Assembly (NCBI RefSeq): GCF_003325375.1
Contig: NZ_CP030862.1
Location: 1,739,501 to 1,803,500, forward strand
From: Streptomyces globosus
GTDB lineage: Bacteria > Actinomycetota > Actinomycetes > Streptomycetales > Streptomycetaceae
Reading direction: 5' to 3'
DNA: 64,000 nucleotides
The translations under genes and the position numbers were made by a program. The notes below the pieces were generated by a model. That model was not told where the DNA came from. It saw nothing but the letters and a program-made list of their open reading frames with translations, and ran no database searches. Shown here in pieces: positions 11,069 to 19,709 of the stretch (position 1 is the first letter of the stretch; each line of letters opens with the position of its first letter).

Positions 11069-11117
11069 CGCCGGACGGCCCCGAGAACCGTGCTTGGGTT
11101 CTCGGGGCCGTCCGGCG
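11069..11117. terminator. bidirectional terminator between DUF397 gene and pglX
   Basis: A perfect 21-bp inverted repeat (11069-11089 with 11097-11117) around a 7-nt loop lies in the 71-bp gap between the convergent DUF397 and pglX stops. No U-tract follows, as usual in streptomycetes. It can serve both strands. Confidence 0.85.
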
Positions 11118-11128
11118 TGGCGGTGGTG

Positions 11129-14100
11129 CTACTTCTTGGTGGTGCGTCGTCCTCGGGTGGCGGCAGCTGGGCGCCAGGCGCGCAGGTCGTCGTCGGTCAG
11201 GCCGTGCTCCCCCTGCACCATCTGCCGGTCGCCCCGGAAGAATGCGGCCGGTGAGGCTCCGAAGTTCGCGTCGAACTCGTTGTGCCACTGGTCAAGCCAG
11301 GGCTGGAGCTCCAGCAGCCCGGCAAGGAACGGCGTCAGCTCCTCAGAGGTCAGCGCCTCGTGAGAGGCGATGTACGCATCGAGGGCGTACGCCTGCTCCC
11401 GGTGGTCCCAGCCGGCCCAGCCGTAGAGATCGGGCGTGGGGGTGTTGGTCTGCCCGTACGAGATGAACCGCTCCTTGGGCACGTCGAGCTTGCCGCGCGC
11501 CTTCCAGTACGAGGGCCGCAGGAAGTCCGCCGAGGTGTACTTCGGCGGTACGGGGATCGTGTCCCGGATCTTCCGCTTGGCCGGTTCATCCGGGGCGGCG
11601 TCCTCCTGCCGCTGGAGATCCCAGACGTGCTCCCAGTCCTCGCGCTTCTTCAGCCCGGAGGGCTTGTAACGCAAGGCGGGGAGGAACGGAACGTGTTCGT
11701 CCGTCATCAGCTCGGCGACGACGGCGGGCAGTTCCTTGCGGGGGGCGTAGATCTTGGCTACGGAGACGAAGTCCTCGTCGCGGGAGAGCACATCGGTGAG
11801 CCGCGAGAGGCTGACGAGGGCCGGCATCCCGCTATCGTCGAACCAGTGATCACGATTCTCGATCCGATCGAGCAGCCAGGAGCGAAGTGCCTTGTCTTGA
11901 AGGGCGTCCCACCCTTCGGTAGCCCACCGCCGCTTGTACTCGGGCCGCTCGACCATGCCGATGGCACGGTTTGACTCGATGGCATCGATCCGCTTCTGCA
12001 CGACCGCGCGGTAGGCAGCTGGCCAATGGTCGGGGATCTCGGTGACGGGCGTGGACCCATGCCGCGTAAACCACTCGTCGCTGGCTTCACCTGCAGCTAC
12101 CCGCCGGGCAAGCACGATCTCGAAGGCACGCTCGCCAAGACTGAGTTCGGGGATATCGGTGAGTTCGGGGTCGTCGGAGACGCGCAGGTCTGCCGAGTGT
12201 AGATCGTAAAGGGAGTAGACCTGCCAATCCAGCTCTTCCTGCAGTGCGATCATGCGGGCACGGGTGGCGAGCCAGCTCGCCTTGGCTTCACGGAGAGTGG
12301 ATGAGGTGAAAATGGAATCTACGGTCACCGCGGAGGGGCTTGTGGCAGAGAGCTGCTGAGTCAAAGTGTCCAATGCGGCCCCAAGCTTGGTTGGGTAATT
12401 TGAGGGTAGTGGAAATTCCTGCAATACGCCCGAGTTGAACTGGAATCGCTCAGACCATGGTTGCGCGCTAACGCGAGCGCCATCGCCGCCAATTGGATCA
12501 CCTCCGCCGCCATAATTTACCTGCTTCATCCAGAAGCAGGCAGTGGAGCTATTGAGCAGCCCCAGCAGCCGCAAATGGTCCTCTTCGCTCGTTCCGTCGC
12601 GGAGCTTAATTACCGGTGCGGAACGGTTGAAGACCTTGCCCCCTCGATCCAGTGCGAAATGGTTATGGGTAGCTACAAATGCGAAAGTAATGGTCAATGG
12701 AGTGCGGTAGCGCTCGGGTACCCATCGATACCATGACCACCACGGCTTCCCGAGATCCTGTTGCGTCTGACCTCCGAAATCAGTCGTTGACCGTAGGATG
12801 GTCCGAGTCGCCCAAAGCAGGCGCGCCCATGCGCTGCCCTCATGAAACGGGAGGGGTTTGAGGTCGGAGCTGTAGGGGACGATAGCGCTCTCCACGCAGT
12901 GAGTGTTCCAGTCACGAACGACTTCTCCGATGATGAGCGCCTTGACCACGGCAGTGTCGACTTTTTGGCGCCGCAAAGTCGAGGATGAGCTGATAAAAGC
13001 GTCGTCTTGCCCTGGGAAACTAGCGAATCCGATGTCGCGTGAGAGCCAGTTCTGGAGATGGGTAGCGCTGGCCCCCTTAATCCGTTCGGTAAACTCAGCT
13101 CCTCCATCGATCAGCGTCCAGGGGTGCTTACTGAAATGGCGTTCTCGATCAAGGTCGTCACAAGAAACCCAGCGGCTTCTGGATTCGGGAGCGTCAATTT
13201 GGTTGACGATCGCGGACCAGACGAACCCAGTGCTACCGTCCTTCGGGGCCTCGGGTTCGCCTTGAATGCTCCGTGTAGTGCGGATGGTCATCGACCTTCC
13301 GCTGCCGCCGCGACGCTTGCCGACCAAAATTACCGTCGGGGTGCCATGGCCGGGAATGTAGGCCCCGGAGGTGTCGATGATTTCAGTCAATTCGACTTCA
13401 TGTGCGAAATAGTCCTCAATCAGCCTCGCGCCGAATTCGCGCTTCATGAAGGAATTTGACGTAATCTGACCGACGATCCCGTATTCGCGCCCACTGGCAT
13501 CGCCGCGCTTGGCCAGCTCGAAGAATCGCTGGGCGAATGGCACCGACAGTGCGTATTTTCCGGCGCAAGCGTCATAAAGGTCCCGGTATAGCTCGTTGAG
13601 CTTCTTGTCTTTCACCGTGATGTACGGCGGATTGCCGACCACTACGTGGTAACGCCCCTGGCGCAGGATCTCCGGGTGCTCGTGTACATCCTCCGTTACG
13701 TACTTGAACTCGGCCAGTTCGTCAGTGTCTTCGGCTTCGGAATCGTCGAAGAGGTTGCCCTGTTGGTGTCGGTGCTTGATCAGGGAGTCACCGACTGCCA
13801 AATGTAGCGGCCACTCGTACTGCGCCGCCTCCAGCATTGTCCGCATGCCACTCGCAGCCATAGCCGCAACCAACAATCGGAATCGGGCAATAGCCACCGC
13901 AAACGGGTTGAGGTCGACTCCGTGTACCGAGTCCAGTGCAGCCCGCACTCGTTCGTGTAGGTCCTTACCTGGCTGGCCCTCGCCCCATAGGCGGACCAGG
14001 CGCCGGAAGGCGCCCAGCACGAAGTGGCCCGACCCGCATGTCGGGTCGATCATCTTCAGGCCCTCGTAGCCGAACTCGCGGACCGCCGGGTCCATCGTGC

Positions 14101-14764
14101 GGTCGAGGATGAACTCCTCTACAAACTCCGGGGTTTGGAGGAGCGCGTAGGTCTTGCGGGCGGCCTCGCTGAGATCCTGGTACAGGTCGCCCAGGAAGCG
14201 GGTGTCCCAGCCCTCCGTACCGTCCTCGTTCAGCTTGTCTGTGAAGTCGTGGACCAGCACGCCCGCCTCGTCGCGCTCGCGCCAGAACGCGATCAGCTCG
14301 CGGGCGCCATCGTGCGACAGCGGGACCTGGAACAGCGGGTTGTGCTTGCGGTCGAACAGCAGGCGGCCCGCTTGGCCGGCGCCCAGCTCCTCGAAGGCGC
14401 GCTCCAGCCACCCGCGGAAGGTCGGGTCGGCGTCCTTCGCCACGTACTCCTCGTACCGGGCCAGGGCCAGGTCGCGGCGGTCCGGGTCCGGGGCCGTCAG
14501 GTACGGCTCCGGGATGAGTTCGTTGTCCTCGCAGAAGCGGACGAAGACCGTGCCCAGGACCCAGGCGACAGCGACCTGCGTGATCCGTTCGTCCAGCCAG
14601 GAGTTCCACGTCGCCGCCGTGCGGCCCAGTTTGCGGGCCTGGTCGTATTCGGCGCGCAGGCGGGTGCCTACCTCGGTGACTGCCTTGACCTGCTTGCCGA
14701 GGTCCGTCTCGACCGCTTTGACCTGCTTCTTGAGGTCTTCCAACAGGGCCTTGCGGTCGATCAC
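11129..14764 (-). CDS. pglX: PglX, BREX type 2 adenine-specific DNA methyltransferase
   Basis: The GTG at 14764 overlaps the pglW stop (GTGA), giving 1211 residues; the longer upstream open frame only shadows pglW. The SAM-binding motif I is DPTCGSGHF near residue 243 and the catalytic motif IV is NPPY near residue 377, typical of gamma-type N6-adenine methyltransferases. A helical N-terminal part precedes them and a long C-terminal specificity and interaction part follows. In the Pgl system PglX modifies DNA so that phage released from a first burst are attacked on the next infection. About 12.25-13.95 kb is clearly poorer in G+C than the flanks, covering the catalytic and recognition half. 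No long G-tract like the phase-variable one in S. coelicolor pglX was seen. Confidence 0.95.
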   Translation of the reverse strand: MIDRKALLEDLKKQVKAVETDLGKQVKAVTEVGTRLRAEYDQARKLGRTAATWNSWLDERITQVAVAWVLGTVFVRFCEDNELIPEPYLTAPDPDRRDLALARYEEYVAKDADPTFRGWLERAFEELGAGQAGRLLFDRKHNPLFQVPLSHDGARELIAFWRERDEAGVLVHDFTDKLNEDGTEGWDTRFLGDLYQDLSEAARKTYALLQTPEFVEEFILDRTMDPAVREFGYEGLKMIDPTCGSGHFVLGAFRRLVRLWGEGQPGKDLHERVRAALDSVHGVDLNPFAVAIARFRLLVAAMAASGMRTMLEAAQYEWPLHLAVGDSLIKHRHQQGNLFDDSEAEDTDELAEFKYVTEDVHEHPEILRQGRYHVVVGNPPYITVKDKKLNELYRDLYDACAGKYALSVPFAQRFFELAKRGDASGREYGIVGQITSNSFMKREFGARLIEDYFAHEVELTEIIDTSGAYIPGHGTPTVILVGKRRGGSGRSMTIRTTRSIQGEPEAPKDGSTGFVWSAIVNQIDAPESRSRWVSCDDLDRERHFSKHPWTLIDGGAEFTERIKGASATHLQNWLSRDIGFASFPGQDDAFISSSSTLRRQKVDTAVVKALIIGEVVRDWNTHCVESAIVPYSSDLKPLPFHEGSAWARLLWATRTILRSTTDFGGQTQQDLGKPWWSWYRWVPERYRTPLTITFAFVATHNHFALDRGGKVFNRSAPVIKLRDGTSEEDHLRLLGLLNSSTACFWMKQVNYGGGGDPIGGDGARVSAQPWSERFQFNSGVLQEFPLPSNYPTKLGAALDTLTQQLSATSPSAVTVDSIFTSSTLREAKASWLATRARMIALQEELDWQVYSLYDLHSADLRVSDDPELTDIPELSLGERAFEIVLARRVAAGEASDEWFTRHGSTPVTEIPDHWPAAYRAVVQKRIDAIESNRAIGMVERPEYKRRWATEGWDALQDKALRSWLLDRIENRDHWFDDSGMPALVSLSRLTDVLSRDEDFVSVAKIYAPRKELPAVVAELMTDEHVPFLPALRYKPSGLKKREDWEHVWDLQRQEDAAPDEPAKRKIRDTIPVPPKYTSADFLRPSYWKARGKLDVPKERFISYGQTNTPTPDLYGWAGWDHREQAYALDAYIASHEALTSEELTPFLAGLLELQPWLDQWHNEFDANFGASPAAFFRGDRQMVQGEHGLTDDDLRAWRPAAATRGRRTTKK

Positions 14765-17700
14765 TTGGTGTCTCCCTCGGTTCCGTCCGTCACTGCTGTC
14801 CTGCTCGTACTCGCGTCCTTGACCCACGAGTCCGGAAGTTCGATCCACTCGCCCAGGCCCGCCTGGTAGGCCACCGCGACCTGGCCCAGCTTCGGCTCCC
14901 TCGCCGGGTCGCTCTGCGGGACCAGGAGCCACAGGCCGCGGCCGCCCTGGCGGGCTGCCTCCGCCAGGCGGTCCAGGACGCCCATCGCGTCGTAGCGGGC
15001 GAAGGCTGCCGCCTCCGTCAGGAGGACCGGGCCGGTACCGGCGGAGGGGGCCAGCAGGGTGCGGATCTGCGGTTCCACCGTGCCCCACGCCGTCCGGGCG
15101 TACTCCGCGAACTTCATCGCGCCGCGCGAGCCCGGCTCCGCCACGTCCGCCTTCAGCAGCGTCTCCCACGTCGGCTTCGAGCCCTCCGGGGCGAGCGCGT
15201 GCATCGCCTCCAGGAAGAGGGCCGTCACCGAGACCGCCTGGGCGCCGATGGGCGCCGCGGACAGGGCGCGCGTCGCTTCCTCCGGGCGGTGGTGGTGCAC
15301 GGTCAGGACGCGGTAGCCGTCGCGGCGGGCCGACGCGGCCAGGCGTTCCTTTGCGCGGACGGCGGCCGCCAGCGCCGGGTCGTCCGCGTAGCGGGTCACC
15401 GCGCCAACATCCGTGGCCTGGCGCCAGGCGCCCGTGGTGAGGTAGCTGGACGCGCTGTCCATGCGGGTCGGCAGGTAGCGCAGCGTCTTGGTGTCCTCGC
15501 GCATGGACAGCGTCAGGTCGAAGCCGGCGTCCCGGAGGGCCTTCGTCAACGGGCCGCCCGTCGGGAGCTCGTGGGTGAGGCCGCCCCGGGAGTCCGGCAG
15601 GACCAGCTCGGGGAAGCGGGCCCGGACGCGCTCGTGGACGTCCTCGCTCGTCACACCCGGCTGGCGGGCCTCCGGGACGTTCGGGATGAGGCGGACCAGG
15701 CCGGCCTGGGTGAGGCGGAGGGCCCGTACCAGGGACAGGTCGCGCGGGTAGATCTCCAGGCGCGGCGTCGCCGCCGCGTTGAGGGAGGCGGCCGCGGCCA
15801 GCTCCACCAGGCGGCGTTCGTCCCACTCCACCGAGCCCGGGGGAGGGGTGAGGGAACCGAGCTCGCTCAGTACCGTCGTCGCCGTCGGGAGGGTTTCGAG
15901 GCGCGCAAGCCGGTCGGCCGTCTTGCCCAGGCGGGTGGCGTAGTCGAGCAGGCCCGGCGCCGTCGGGGTGTCCGGGGCGTCGTCCTCGCGGACGTCCAGG
16001 GCCAGCAGGCCCGCGCCCAGTGCCTCCTCCGTCGCCTTGCGGTTCGGCTGGTGCTGGAACTCGGCTTCCTCCGGCTCCAGCTGCTCCACCTCCACCACCG
16101 CCCGCACGGCGGCCAGCGCCAGCGCACGCCGCTGCTCGCGCTCAGCGAGCTGCGTGCCACGGCGTACGGCGAGGGCGTCGGCGATCTCCGCGGCGGAGGC
16201 GACCCGGCCCAGGCCGGAGAGGAGGTCCATGATCTCGGCGCGCAGCGCCTGCACCGCCGGGTGCTTCTTCCAGCGCTTGCGCTCCTCCTTGAGGAGCTGC
16301 GGGATGCGGCCGGCCGACAGGCCGAGGGCGTCCGCGACGTCCTTCTGCTTGGGCCAGACGCCGATGTCCGGCAGGTCGCCCTGCGCGTTGGGCAGGCGCA
16401 GGAGCAGGCGTACGGTCTCGACCTTGTTGTGGTTCGAGCGGTTGTTGTTGAGCTCCGGGACGAAGATCGTGGCCAGGGTGTCCAGGCTGACGGCCCGCAG
16501 CGCGGAGCCGGACAGGCCTCCGGCGTTCTCACCGGAGGCCAGGGCGCCGAGCAGCACGGACTCGGTGCCGGACAGCTGGGCCAGTTCCTCCTTGGCCTCG
16601 GCCCGGCCCCGTGGGGTGAGCGGCGAGACCGGCGACTCGCGGAGGCGGTCGCCCCATTCGCGCTGGCGGCGCTGGACCTCGCTGCGGGTCTTCGCGCCCA
16701 GCCCGGGGGCGTTGAGCAGCTTGCGGCGGCTGTAGTCGAGGAGCTCGCCGACCGTGGTGACGTCCAGGCCGTAGAGGAAGGCCTCGGCGGCCGGGGTGAG
16801 GCCGGCGGCCGACAGGTGGGTGTCGCGGGTGACCTCGGCCGCCAGCTGCTCCCGCTGCTGCTCCGCGGTGAGCGGTTCGGCGTCCGCGATGGTGGCCTGG
16901 CCGGTGACGGCGGCAGGATGCTCCGCCGGCTCCGGGTGGCGGGAGCGGTGGCCGGACGGGACGGTCTGCGACGCGTCCAGGAAGATCTTCTTCCAGGCGT
17001 CCCGCATCGGCTTCAGCTCGGGGAAGCGCCGGGCAGCATCCCGGTGCAGGGCCTTCTCGAAGAAGGAGACCAGGCCGTCGCGCACGGCTGGCTCGAAGGC
17101 GTCCTTCGCGATGGTCGGGTACGGGTGCTGCTTCGGGTCCGTCATCCGGGGCAGCACCGAGCCGTCGCCCCACTTGGGGAGTTCGCCCGAGGCCATCTGG
17201 TGCAGGGTGACCGCGACCGCGTACCGCTCGGCGTGGGAGTCGTAGGCGGTGCGGGTCAGCGTCCCGATGAACGGGTCGAGGTAGCCCTCCGTACCGGCCT
17301 CGTAGTCCTTCGCCGGGTATCCGGCCAGGGAGAAGTCGATGAGGACGAGCTCGCGGGTGCGGTTCGGGCGGATGCGGATGGCGATGTTGTCCGGCTTGAT
17401 GTCGCGGTGCCAGACGCTCTCGCCCTCCAGGAAGTCGACGGCGCCGAAGAGGTAGTCGCCGTACGCCTCCAGCTGGTCGATCTGGAGCCGGCCGCTCTCG
17501 CGCAGCTGGCGGGCCACGGTCTCCTCGCGGCGGCGGGTGCGGGGGGTTCCGGATTCCTCGCCCTCGCCGGTCTCCTCCCGTTCGTCGCCCACGTACTCCA
17601 GGACGAGGACCGTACGGTCGGCGATCTTCAGCGGTTCCGGCTCGACGAGCCGGATGACGCGGGAGTCGGCACGCAGCCGCCCCATGACCTCGGCCTCGTG

Positions 17701-19404
17701 GGCGAGGATCTCGCCCCGGCTGTCGGAGAGCGCCACCTTGAGGACGGCCAGGGGCCGCGTCTTGCGCTCCTCGGCCTCCAGGTCGCGTACGAGGAAGGCA
17801 CGGCTGGTGGAGCCGGTGCCCAGGCGGCGCCGGACCTGCCAGCGCCCGCCGAGTACGTCGCCGGCGACCGCTTCGAGCGGGTCCTTCTCGGGGGCCTCCG
17901 GGGCCGGGGGCGCTGCGGGCGCGGTGAGGGAGTCCTCGACGAGTTCCAGCATCTCGAGGAACTCGTCGACGGTGGAGAGTCGCTGGCCGGGCCGGTAGGC
18001 GGTGGCCGCCTGCACCAGGTCGTCGATGTCCTCGGAGAGGCCGTCCACCAGCGAGCTGGGGCGCAGGCCCTCGCCCGCTTCGAGGCGCGTCAGCAGTTCT
18101 GCCTGGCTGGCGGCCGGGGCCTTGCCCGTCACCAGCAGGTAGGTGAGGACGCCGAGGCCGTAGACGTCCAGGTAGACCGGGTCGGCGTTGAGGGCGGTCA
18201 GTTCGGGGGCGAGGTACGGGTCGGAGCCCTCCGGCAGGTGCATCGCAGACAGCGCGGTCGGGGCGAAGCGGGTCCCGCCCTGCCCGGAGCTGCCCGCGCC
18301 GCTGCGCTGCGTGGCGATCTGCCAGTCGGAGATCTGCAGGTGCGGGGAGAGCCAGGCCGCGTCCTCGCCGACGGCCTGTCCCTCGCGGCCGCGGTTGCGC
18401 GGCATGACGTGCACGGAGCGGGCGGCGAGTGCCCGGTGGTGGATGCGGCTGGAGTGGGCGGAGCGCATCGTCTCGGCGAGCTGCCGGACGAGGGCCATGC
18501 GGCCGAGGATGTCGAGCTTCTCCCCGTACTGGAGGAGGTACTCGTCCAGGCGCAGGGTCTGCGGGTGGTAGTCGAAGATCAGGGCGGGGCCCCAGGCGTG
18601 CCCCGACGGGTCGTACTGCTTGAGCTGGACGACGCCGGGGTGGCGGAAGCGGCGCAGGACCGCCGCCTCGCGGCGGGCGGCGCTCTCCACGGACTGCCGG
18701 ATCGAGGCGTCCGAGCCGCGCTCGCGCAGGTAGATGCGGACGCGGGCGACCTCGGGCAGCTCGGTGTGCTCGGCGAGGTAGTCGGCCCAGGTCTCGCCGG
18801 AGTCGAAGGCCTTCCGCTTCAGCTCGTACGGCCCGACCTTGTACCGGGCGTCGCTGGGGCGGACGCCGACCCGCTCCAGGGCGGTCTTGATCTCGCGGGA
18901 GTCGATGGCGGTGATCCGCCGGCGCTCGTCGCGCGGGGGCTGGTTCAGCATCGCGACCAGCTCGGTGATCGTGTAGACGCCGTTCTCGTCGTGGGCGGGG
19001 AGCCGTACACGCAGGTCGTCGGCCGTGAAGCAGACGGCCTCGGCGACCCAGACGCGCTTGCCGTTCTGGCCGAGCAGCCCCGCCAGCTCCTTGGCCTTCT
19101 TGTTGACCAGGTGCAGCGGGTTGCCGTGAGTGACGCGGCGACCGTTGGGCGTGGTCTGGACCCAGGTGCCGTTCTCGCTGGTCAGGGAGCCGTGCCAGTT
19201 CTTCAGCTCGATCATGCAGACGCCGCCGGGGGCGACGACGAGGAGATCGATCTCGCGGACGTGTCCGGTGTTCGCGGTGAAGGTGAAGTTCGACCAGGCC
19301 CGCCAGGGATCCGCGTCGGGCAGCTTCTCGCGGATGGACTCCAAGCCGCGGTGTTCGTGCTCGTACTCGGACTCGGTGACCGTGGTCCACCGGCCTTCCC
19401 GCAT
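14761..19404 (-). CDS. pglW: PglW, NERD-domain Ser/Thr kinase of BREX type 2
   Basis: A protein of about 1547 residues. A NERD nuclease-related domain comes first (EIDLLVVAPGGVCMIELKNW near residues 45-65). A degenerate kinase-like domain follows at about 170-500, where the catalytic loop reads HRALAARSV, without the Asp. A second kinase domain at about 555-830 is intact, with GTGSTSRAF, HRDIKPDNI near 666 and IDFSLAG. A helix-hairpin-helix-like stretch (LLNAPGLGAKTRSEV) lies near 900. This is the PglW architecture. The start is uncertain: ATG 19404 is preferred because homologous sequence begins about there, but ATG 19455 and the open frame to 19674 are possible. It is coupled to pglX by GTGA. 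Kinase signalling is thought to trigger the Pgl response. Confidence 0.92.
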   Translation of the reverse strand: MREGRWTTVTESEYEHEHRGLESIREKLPDADPWRAWSNFTFTANTGHVREIDLLVVAPGGVCMIELKNWHGSLTSENGTWVQTTPNGRRVTHGNPLHLVNKKAKELAGLLGQNGKRVWVAEAVCFTADDLRVRLPAHDENGVYTITELVAMLNQPPRDERRRITAIDSREIKTALERVGVRPSDARYKVGPYELKRKAFDSGETWADYLAEHTELPEVARVRIYLRERGSDASIRQSVESAARREAAVLRRFRHPGVVQLKQYDPSGHAWGPALIFDYHPQTLRLDEYLLQYGEKLDILGRMALVRQLAETMRSAHSSRIHHRALAARSVHVMPRNRGREGQAVGEDAAWLSPHLQISDWQIATQRSGAGSSGQGGTRFAPTALSAMHLPEGSDPYLAPELTALNADPVYLDVYGLGVLTYLLVTGKAPAASQAELLTRLEAGEGLRPSSLVDGLSEDIDDLVQAATAYRPGQRLSTVDEFLEMLELVEDSLTAPAAPPAPEAPEKDPLEAVAGDVLGGRWQVRRRLGTGSTSRAFLVRDLEAEERKTRPLAVLKVALSDSRGEILAHEAEVMGRLRADSRVIRLVEPEPLKIADRTVLVLEYVGDEREETGEGEESGTPRTRRREETVARQLRESGRLQIDQLEAYGDYLFGAVDFLEGESVWHRDIKPDNIAIRIRPNRTRELVLIDFSLAGYPAKDYEAGTEGYLDPFIGTLTRTAYDSHAERYAVAVTLHQMASGELPKWGDGSVLPRMTDPKQHPYPTIAKDAFEPAVRDGLVSFFEKALHRDAARRFPELKPMRDAWKKIFLDASQTVPSGHRSRHPEPAEHPAAVTGQATIADAEPLTAEQQREQLAAEVTRDTHLSAAGLTPAAEAFLYGLDVTTVGELLDYSRRKLLNAPGLGAKTRSEVQRRQREWGDRLRESPVSPLTPRGRAEAKEELAQLSGTESVLLGALASGENAGGLSGSALRAVSLDTLATIFVPELNNNRSNHNKVETVRLLLRLPNAQGDLPDIGVWPKQKDVADALGLSAGRIPQLLKEERKRWKKHPAVQALRAEIMDLLSGLGRVASAAEIADALAVRRGTQLAEREQRRALALAAVRAVVEVEQLEPEEAEFQHQPNRKATEEALGAGLLALDVREDDAPDTPTAPGLLDYATRLGKTADRLARLETLPTATTVLSELGSLTPPPGSVEWDERRLVELAAAASLNAAATPRLEIYPRDLSLVRALRLTQAGLVRLIPNVPEARQPGVTSEDVHERVRARFPELVLPDSRGGLTHELPTGGPLTKALRDAGFDLTLSMREDTKTLRYLPTRMDSASSYLTTGAWRQATDVGAVTRYADDPALAAAVRAKERLAASARRDGYRVLTVHHHRPEEATRALSAAPIGAQAVSVTALFLEAMHALAPEGSKPTWETLLKADVAEPGSRGAMKFAEYARTAWGTVEPQIRTLLAPSAGTGPVLLTEAAAFARYDAMGVLDRLAEAARQGGRGLWLLVPQSDPAREPKLGQVAVAYQAGLGEWIELPDSWVKDASTSRTAVTDGTEGDTK

Positions 19405-19625
19405 GTGCGGCCCCCGCTTCGTCGCTTCCTGCTGAGAGCTGACCGGCTCAGCCATCCGGCGGAGGGGAAGCTCTCGGCAGATCCTAACGGCGGCAGCGAC
19501 ATCGGGGGCAGCCGAGACGAAGCGGGCAGGGAGCTGCCGGGCGGTGGCCGCATGCGATCCGGCCACCATGGCCATGGTTCCGGCCGCGGGCCGGGGCGGT
19601 GCCACGCCGCAGACGATGCCTTCTC

Positions 19626-19709
19626 TAAGATCACCGAACAGATTGCGGCCCGACGGGCTTCCCCGCGAGGACATGCCCCCACCCGCACGAGCTACTCGTG
19701 CCCTGGGGG
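19626..19709 (+). promoter_or_regulatory. structured leader/promoter element, copy A
   Basis: It begins with TAAGAT (19626-19631), a plausible -10, then a short GCCCG-N-CGGGC hairpin (19649-19659). A 30-nt block (19668-19697) follows that is identical to copy B at 24103-24132. The block opens a nested hairpin: CCCCCA (19676-19681) pairs with TGGGGG (19704-19709), enclosing GCACGAG/CTCGTGC (19685-19691 with 19695-19701) around a CTA loop. The structure covers the annotated GTG 19698, and its G-rich right arm is well placed as ribosome-binding site for GTG 19719. A function in transcriptional or translational control is inference. Confidence 0.6.

Noticed and set aside
11129..14764. Phase-variable G-tract in pglX
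   Set aside because: Longest run is six bases (about 11736-11741), too short for the known slippage switch.
14765..15826. Extended N-terminus of PglX in the long open frame
   Set aside because: The extra residues are a Pro/Gly/Arg-rich shadow of pglW; the GTG overlapping the pglW stop starts the conserved sequence.
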